In this document: in pieces, positions 60,019 to 64,000 of the stretch
Layout: each line of letters starts with the position of its first letter
Numbering within the stretch: position 1 is the first letter of the stretch
Source: Actinocatenispora comari
Lineage (GTDB): Bacteria; Actinomycetota; Actinomycetes; Mycobacteriales; Micromonosporaceae
DNA length: 64,000 bases
Assembly (NCBI RefSeq): GCF_017312725.1
Contig: NZ_BOPO01000063.1
Location: 1 to 64,000, forward strand
Direction of reading: 5' to 3'
Translations under genes and position numbers: made by a program
Notes under the pieces: model-generated
Told to the model about the DNA's origin: nothing
Seen by the model: the letters and a program-made list of their open reading frames with translations, nothing else
Databases searched by the model: none

Positions 60019-60318
60019 ATGGCCGCCATCTCCCGCGAGGAGGTCGCGCATCTCGCGCACCTCGCGCGGCTTGCCGTGACCGAGGACGAGCTGGACACGT
60101 TCGCCGGCCAGCTCGACCAGATCGTGTCCTCGGTGGCGCGGATCGGCGAGGTCGCCGCCGACGACATCCCGCCGACCTCGCACGCGGTGCCGTTGACCAA
60201 CGTGATGCGCGCCGACGAGCCGCGCCCGGGACTCTCCCGCGAGGCGGCGCTGGCCGGCGCCCCGGCGGTCGAGAACGACCGGTTCCGGGTGCCGCAGATC
60301 CTGTCCGAGGAGGCCTGA
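60019..60318 (+). CDS. gatC: Aspartyl/glutamyl-tRNA amidotransferase subunit C
   Basis: 99 residues. Begins [19 protein letters not shown], the GatC signature, and ends [10 protein letters not shown]-type. It stabilises GatA-GatB in converting Glu-tRNA(Gln) and Asp-tRNA(Asn). ATG 60019 has AAGGAG 6 nt upstream. First gene of gatC-gatA-gatB; a TAGACT box lies at 59922-59927. Confidence 0.95.
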   Translation: MAAISREEVAHLAHLARLAVTEDELDTFAGQLDQIVSSVARIGEVAADDIPPTSHAVPLTNVMRADEPRPGLSREAALAGAPAVENDRFRVPQILSEEA

Positions 60319-60319
60319 G

Positions 60320-60367
60320 GTGCGCGAGCGGATCAGCGGCCCGACGGTGAGCGGAGAGCGGGCATGA
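60320..60367 (+). CDS. Coupled micro-ORF 1 (15 aa) between gatC and gatA
   Basis: GTG 60320 opens one base after the gatC stop and runs to a TGA that overlaps the ATG of micro-ORF 2 (ATGA at 60364-60367). It begins V-R-E-R and ends S-G-E-R-A, the same ending as micro-ORF 2. Translation is unproven. Confidence 0.35.
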   Translation: MRERISGPTVSGERA

Positions 60368-60373
60368 GCGAGC
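60351..60373 (+). repeat. 23-bp direct repeat, copy 1
   Basis: Identical to 60431-60453. Each copy contains a start region GCGGGCATGAGCGAG; copy 1 holds the start of micro-ORF 2, copy 2 the start of gatA. Spacing is exactly 80 bp. Confidence 0.9.
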
Positions 60374-60447
60374 GGCAGCGAGTGAATCATGGGCATCGTG
60401 CGTTCGTGCCTCATGTCCGGTCGGAGCGAAGCGGAGAGCGGGCATGA
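60364..60447 (+). CDS. Coupled micro-ORF 2 (27 aa) upstream of gatA
   Basis: Exactly 84 nt, ATG 60364 to a TGA overlapping the gatA ATG (ATGA at 60444-60447). It begins [13 protein letters not shown] and ends S-G-E-R-A. The first 38 nt match the start of micro-ORF 3 at 33 of 38 positions. The very basic, low-hydrophobicity peptide has no known domain. It may be an interspersed repeat carrying its own start and stop, or a coupling leader. Confidence 0.45.
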   Translation: MSERQRVNHGHRAFVPHVRSERSGERA

Positions 60448-60453
60448 GCGAGC
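60431..60453 (+). repeat. 23-bp direct repeat, copy 2, over the gatA start
   Basis: Identical to 60351-60373; includes the gatA start codon and its first two following codons. Confidence 0.9.
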
Positions 60454-61937
60454 TGACCGGCCGGACGGCCGAGGAGCTGGGCGCGGCGATCGCCGCCGGT
60501 GAGACCTCCGCGGTCGAGGTGACCCGGGCCCACCTGGACCGCATCGACGCGGTGGACCCGGCCGTGCACGCGTTCCTGCACGTGGCCGGCGAGTCCGCGG
60601 TGGCGCAGGCGGCCGAGGTGGACCGGCGGATCGCGGCGGGGGAGAAGCTCGGCCCGCTGGCCGGGGTGCCGGTCGCGGTGAAGGACGTCGTCGTCACCCA
60701 GGACATGCCGACCACCGCCGGGTCGAAGATCCTGGAGCACTGGCTCCCGCCGTACGACGCGACCCTGGTGCGCAGGCTGCGCGAGGCGGGCCTGGTGGTG
60801 CTGGGCAAGACGAACATGGACGAGTTCGCGATGGGTTCGTCCACCGAATACTCCGCGTACGGGCCGACCCGCAACCCGTGGGACACCGGCCGGATCCCGG
60901 GCGGCTCCGGTGGCGGTTCGGCCGCCGCGGTCGCCGCCCGCGAGGCGCCGCTGGCCATCGGTACCGACACCGGCGGCTCGATCCGCCAGCCCGGCGCGGT
61001 GACCGGCACCGTCGGCGCGAAGCCCACCTACGGCGGCGTCTCCCGGTACGGGCTGATCGCGTTCTCCTCGTCGCTGGACCAGGCCGGCCCGGTGACCCGG
61101 ACGGTGACCGACGCGGCGCTGCTGCACGAGGTCATCGGCGGCCACGACCGGTGCGACTCGACCAGCATCGACGCGCCGGTACCGCCGGTCGTCGAGGCGG
61201 CCCGCCGTGGCCTGACCGGCGACCTGACCGGGGTGAAGGTCGGCGTGGTGCGCGAGTTCGCCGCGGCGCAGGGCGCCGAGCCCGGCGTGGTGGCGGCCTT
61301 CGAGGCCGGCGTGCAGACGCTGACCAAGCTCGGCGCCGAGGTGGTCGAGGTCAGCTGCCCGCACTTCGAGTACGCGCTGCCGGCCTACTACCTGATCGCA
61401 CCGAGCGAGTGCTCGTCGAACCTGGCCCGGTTCGACGGCGTGCGCTACGGCCTGCGGGTCGGTGACGACGGCAGCCGCGCGCTGGAGGAGGTCATGTCGC
61501 TGACCCGGGACCGCGGCTTCGGCCCGGAGGTCAAGCGGCGCGTCATCCTCGGCACGTACGCGCTGTCCGCCGGCTACTACGACGCGTTCTACGGCCAGGC
61601 GCAGAAGGTGCGCACGCTGGTCACCCGCGACTTCACCGCCGCGTTCGAGCAGGTGGACGTGCTGGCCGCGCCGACGACGCCGTTCGTGGCGTTCCCGTTC
61701 GGCTCGCGCACCGCCGACCCGACCCAGATGTACCTGGCGGATCTCTACACGATCCCGTCCAACCTGTACGGCGGACCGGCCATCTCCGTCCCTTGTGGAC
61801 TGTCGGAGGGGCTGCCGGTGGGCCTGCAGATCATGGCGCCGACCATGGCCGACGACCGGATGTACCGGGTGGCCGCGGCGCTGGAGTCGACCCAGTCGCC
61901 GCGCCTCGCGGACCAGACCCCGGAGGTGACCGCATGA
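60444..61937 (+). CDS. gatA: Aspartyl/glutamyl-tRNA amidotransferase subunit A
   Basis: 497 residues, amidase-signature family. It releases ammonia from glutamine for the amidotransferase. The Ser-cisSer-Lys triad is visible: Lys80 in VAVKDVV, Ser155 in PGGSGGGSA and Ser179 in [12 protein letters not shown] 60444 is fixed by the family N-terminus (M-S-E-L-T) and overlaps the stop of micro-ORF 2; no good Shine-Dalgarno sequence precedes it beyond GCGGAGAGC. Its stop overlaps the start of micro-ORF 3. Confidence 0.96.
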   Translation: MSELTGRTAEELGAAIAAGETSAVEVTRAHLDRIDAVDPAVHAFLHVAGESAVAQAAEVDRRIAAGEKLGPLAGVPVAVKDVVVTQDMPTTAGSKILEHWLPPYDATLVRRLREAGLVVLGKTNMDEFAMGSSTEYSAYGPTRNPWDTGRIPGGSGGGSAAAVAAREAPLAIGTDTGGSIRQPGAVTGTVGAKPTYGGVSRYGLIAFSSSLDQAGPVTRTVTDAALLHEVIGGHDRCDSTSIDAPVPPVVEAARRGLTGDLTGVKVGVVREFAAAQGAEPGVVAAFEAGVQTLTKLGAEVVEVSCPHFEYALPAYYLIAPSECSSNLARFDGVRYGLRVGDDGSRALEEVMSLTRDRGFGPEVKRRVILGTYALSAGYYDAFYGQAQKVRTLVTRDFTAAFEQVDVLAAPTTPFVAFPFGSRTADPTQMYLADLYTIPSNLYGGPAISVPCGLSEGLPVGLQIMAPTMADDRMYRVAAALESTQSPRLADQTPEVTA

Positions 61938-62017
61938 GCGAGCGTGCGCGAGCGAATCACGGGCATCGTGCCCTGCGGAGCCTCGTGAACGTTCCGACGA
62001 AGGAGGAACGCTCGTGA
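61934..62017 (+). CDS. Coupled micro-ORF 3 (27 aa) between gatA and gatB
   Basis: Exactly 84 nt: ATG 61934 overlaps the gatA stop (ATGA) and the final TGA overlaps the gatB GTG (GTGA at 62014-62017). It begins [13 protein letters not shown], like micro-ORF 2, and ends V-P-T-K-E-E-R-S, like the micro-ORF at 26239. AAG-GAG-GAA within K-E-E is the gatB Shine-Dalgarno sequence. It thus links both variants in one unit. Confidence 0.5.
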   Translation: MSERARANHGHRALRSLVNVPTKEERS

Positions 62018-63513
62018 GCGTCGCAACGACGGACCTCGCCGACGTGCTCAGCCGGTACGAGGTGGTGCTGGGGCTGGAGGTGCACGTCGAGCTCGGCACC
62101 CGGACGAAGATGTTCTGCTCCTGCCCGACCACGTTCGGCGCCGAGCCGAACACCCAGATCTGCCCGGTGTGCCTGGGCATGCCCGGCGCGCTGCCGGTGG
62201 TCAACGCGGTCGGCGTCGAGTCCGCGATCAAGATCGGCCTGGCGCTGGGCTGCGACATCGCGCAGTGGTGCCGGTTCGCCCGGAAGAACTACTTCTACCC
62301 GGACATGCCGAAGAACTTCCAGACCAGCCAGTACGACGAGCCGATCTGCTTCGACGGCGCGATCGACGTGGACGTGGACGGCAAGCCCGTCACCGTCGCC
62401 ATCGAGCGCGCGCACATGGAGGAGGACACCGGCAAGTCGCTGCACGTGGGCGGTGCCACCGGTCGCATCCACGGCGCGACGCACTCGCTGCTGGACTTCA
62501 ACCGGGCCGGCATCCCGCTGGTGGAGATCGTCACCAAGCCGATCGTCGGCGCCGGTGCGGACGCGCCGGCGATCGCCCGGGCGTACGTGGCGGCGATCCG
62601 CGACATCGTCCGCGCGCTGGGCGTGTCCGACGCGCGGATGGACCAGGGCTCGATCCGGGCCGACGTGAACGTGTCGCTGATGCCGATCGGCGCGACCGAG
62701 TTCGGCACCCGGACCGAGACCAAGAACGTCAACTCGCTGCGCAGCGTGGAGCGTACGGTCCGGTTCGAGATGCTGCGGCAGGCCGAGGTGCTGGACGGCG
62801 GCGGCGTCATCCACCAGGAGACCCGGCACTTCAACGAGGCCACCGGCGAGACGATGGGCGGACGGGTCAAGGAGACCGCCACCGACTACCGGTACTTCCC
62901 GGAGCCGGACCTGGTGCCGCTCGCGCCCGAGCGGGAGTGGGTGGAGAAGCTGCGCGCCGAGCTGCCCGAGCTGCCGGCCGCGAAGCGGGCCCGGCTGCGG
63001 TCCGAGTGGGGCCTGTCCGAGCTGGACATGCAGGCCATCGACAACGCGGGGGCGTTCGACCTGATCGAGGCGACCGTGTCGGCCGGCGCGAGCCCGGAGT
63101 CGGCCCGCAAGTGGTGGCTGGGTGAGCTGTCCCGCTACGCCAACGAGCACGACGCCGAACTGGCCGAGCTGACCGCGACCCCGGCGCACGTCGCGGAACT
63201 GCAGTCGCTGGTGGACGGCGGCCGGCTGACCGACAAGCTGGCCCGCACCGTGCTGTCCGGCGTGCTGGCCGGCGAGGGCACCCCGGCCGAGGTGATGGCC
63301 GCCCGCAACCTGGAGGTCGTCAACGACACCGGCGCGCTGACCGCGGCGGTCGACGAGGCGATCGCGGCCAACCCGGACGTCGCCGCGAAGGTGCGCGACG
63401 GCAAGGTGGCCGCCGCCGGCGTCCTGGTCGGCGCGGTCATGAAGGCGACCCGCGGCCAGGCCGACGCCAAGTCGGTGCGCGAGCTGATCATCGCCCGGCT
63501 CACCGCCGAGTAG
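62014..63513 (+). CDS. gatB: Aspartyl/glutamyl-tRNA amidotransferase subunit B
   Basis: 499 residues. It phosphorylates tRNA-bound Glu or Asp and accepts the ammonia from GatA. GatB signatures: [21 protein letters not shown] (zinc site), [13 protein letters not shown], and D-Y-R-Y-F-P-E-P-D. The YqeY-like tail (about 345-499) binds tRNA. GTG 62014 has AAGGAGGAACG about 4 nt upstream. Confidence 0.97.
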   Translation: MSVATTDLADVLSRYEVVLGLEVHVELGTRTKMFCSCPTTFGAEPNTQICPVCLGMPGALPVVNAVGVESAIKIGLALGCDIAQWCRFARKNYFYPDMPKNFQTSQYDEPICFDGAIDVDVDGKPVTVAIERAHMEEDTGKSLHVGGATGRIHGATHSLLDFNRAGIPLVEIVTKPIVGAGADAPAIARAYVAAIRDIVRALGVSDARMDQGSIRADVNVSLMPIGATEFGTRTETKNVNSLRSVERTVRFEMLRQAEVLDGGGVIHQETRHFNEATGETMGGRVKETATDYRYFPEPDLVPLAPEREWVEKLRAELPELPAAKRARLRSEWGLSELDMQAIDNAGAFDLIEATVSAGASPESARKWWLGELSRYANEHDAELAELTATPAHVAELQSLVDGGRLTDKLARTVLSGVLAGEGTPAEVMAARNLEVVNDTGALTAAVDEAIAANPDVAAKVRDGKVAAAGVLVGAVMKATRGQADAKSVRELIIARLTAE

Positions 63514-63555
63514 CCGTTCGCGGCGCCCGGCGCGCGGCCGGGTGGCCGAGCACAC

Positions 63556-63593
63556 CGACGGCCCGGTGTCCCGCAGGGGATGCCGGGCCGTCG
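63556..63593 (+). terminator. Terminator hairpin after gatB
   Basis: A perfect 11-bp inverted repeat, CGACGGCCCGG (63556-63566) with CCGGGCCGTCG (63583-63593), 16-nt loop, 43 nt after the gatB stop. Confidence 0.82.
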
Positions 63594-63653
63594 TCGTTGC
63601 GGCGCCCGGGTGGGATAGCGTGGCGGATCGTCGTCGACGCGCCTGGGGGGACC

Positions 63654-64000
63654 ATGGCTGACCTCATCCGGACCGAGTTCGAGGTGCGCGACGAGCGGTT
63701 CCGCCCGGTCGGCGGGGACGAGTGGGTCGAGCGGCTGCACACCGGCTGCCGGTGGGTGGAGGGTCCGACGTATTTCCCGGCCGGGCGGTACCTGGTGTTC
63801 AGCGACATCCCGAACGACCGGATCCTGCGCTGGGACGAGACGACCGGTGCGGTCGGCGTCTTCCGGGCCCCGGCCGGGTACGCCAACGGGCACACCCGGG
63901 ACGGGCAGGGCCGGCTGGTCAGCTGCGAGCAGGGCAACCGCCGGGTGACCCGGACCGAGCACGACGGCAGCATCACGGTGCTCGCCGATCGGTACCGGGG
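63654..64000 (+). CDS. SMP-30/gluconolactonase family protein, 3' end cut by window
   Basis: 115 codons are visible. The first strand-turn motif W-V-E-G-P-T-Y-F-P-A-G supplies the metal-binding Glu of the six-bladed propeller, followed by V-F-S-D-I-P-N-D-R-I-L-R-W and G-H-T-R-D-G-Q-G-R-L. The family hydrolyses sugar lactones such as gluconolactone. ATG 63654 follows GGGGGG by 3 nt. A TAGCGT box lies about 35 nt upstream. The call rests on the N-terminal third only. Confidence 0.85.
   Translation, partial: MADLIRTEFEVRDERFRPVGGDEWVERLHTGCRWVEGPTYFPAGRYLVFSDIPNDRILRWDETTGAVGVFRAPAGYANGHTRDGQGRLVSCEQGNRRVTRTEHDGSITVLADRYR

Overview
The window looks like chromosomal DNA of a high-GC actinomycete, most likely a member of the Micromonosporaceae. 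Very strong G/C third-position bias, frequent GTG starts, the GlgE-type alpha-glucan genes and a gene order shared with mycobacteria and streptomycetes (etfB-etfA, iscS-mnmA, MetE-like-ligA-gatCAB) support this. The family-level placement is an inference. No tRNA, rRNA, insertion sequence, prophage or CRISPR array was seen. About 60 protein genes are annotated; the first (sensor-like secreted protein) and last (SMP-30/gluconolactonase) are cut by the window edges.

Region 1 (1-5 kb): a Cys-patterned exported protein, a 15-bp tandem repeat, an FHA protein, a small membrane protein, uracil-DNA glycosylase, a MerR regulator and a secreted S1 protease. Region 2 (5-25 kb): alpha-glucan and trehalose metabolism, with glgE-treS-mak on the minus strand, glgP on the plus strand and glgX on the minus strand. 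A DasABCD-like chitooligosaccharide uptake operon (lipoprotein, two permeases, GH3 hexosaminidase) divergent from a ROK regulator lies between glgE and glgP. A palindrome in the ROK/uptake promoter resembles one upstream of a secreted GH18 chitinase 16 kb away, suggesting one regulon. Region 3 (24.5-36.3 kb): ABC ATPase, enoyl-CoA hydratase, methyltransferase, membrane protein, left-handed beta-helix acyltransferase, ThDP enzyme, chitinase, GT4 glucosyltransferase, DUF885 protein and a second methyltransferase. The order recalls the mycobacterial Rv3041c-Rv3030 block linked to methylglucose lipopolysaccharide, but the GH57 branching enzyme expected beside the glucosyltransferase is absent.

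Region 4 (36.5-44 kb): electron-transfer flavoprotein genes etfB and etfA split by a repeat-rich membrane protein, bioY with a nucleotidyltransferase-fold gene, cysteine desulfurase and mnmA (tRNA 2-thiouridylation) and small proteins. Region 5 (44-51 kb): accessory metabolism, with LysR/MFS, aldo-keto reductase, GNAT, VOC, a medium-chain reductase and a succinate-semialdehyde-type dehydrogenase. Region 6 (51-64 kb): MetE-like protein, ferritin, ligA, a membrane GGDEF-EAL protein, two alpha/beta hydrolases with a divergent PadR regulator, gatC-gatA-gatB and an SMP-30 protein.

The most unusual observation is a set of micro-ORFs filling the gaps of the gatCAB operon, with a related one before the methyltransferase at 26.3 kb. 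Each ends with a 4-nt ATGA or GTGA overlap onto the next start codon; two are exactly 84 nt and begin alike, and two end in a K-E-E-R box whose codons form the Shine-Dalgarno sequence. A second pattern is a TAnnnT box exactly 6-8 nt upstream of at least nine start codons that lack a Shine-Dalgarno sequence, which points to many leaderless mRNAs.
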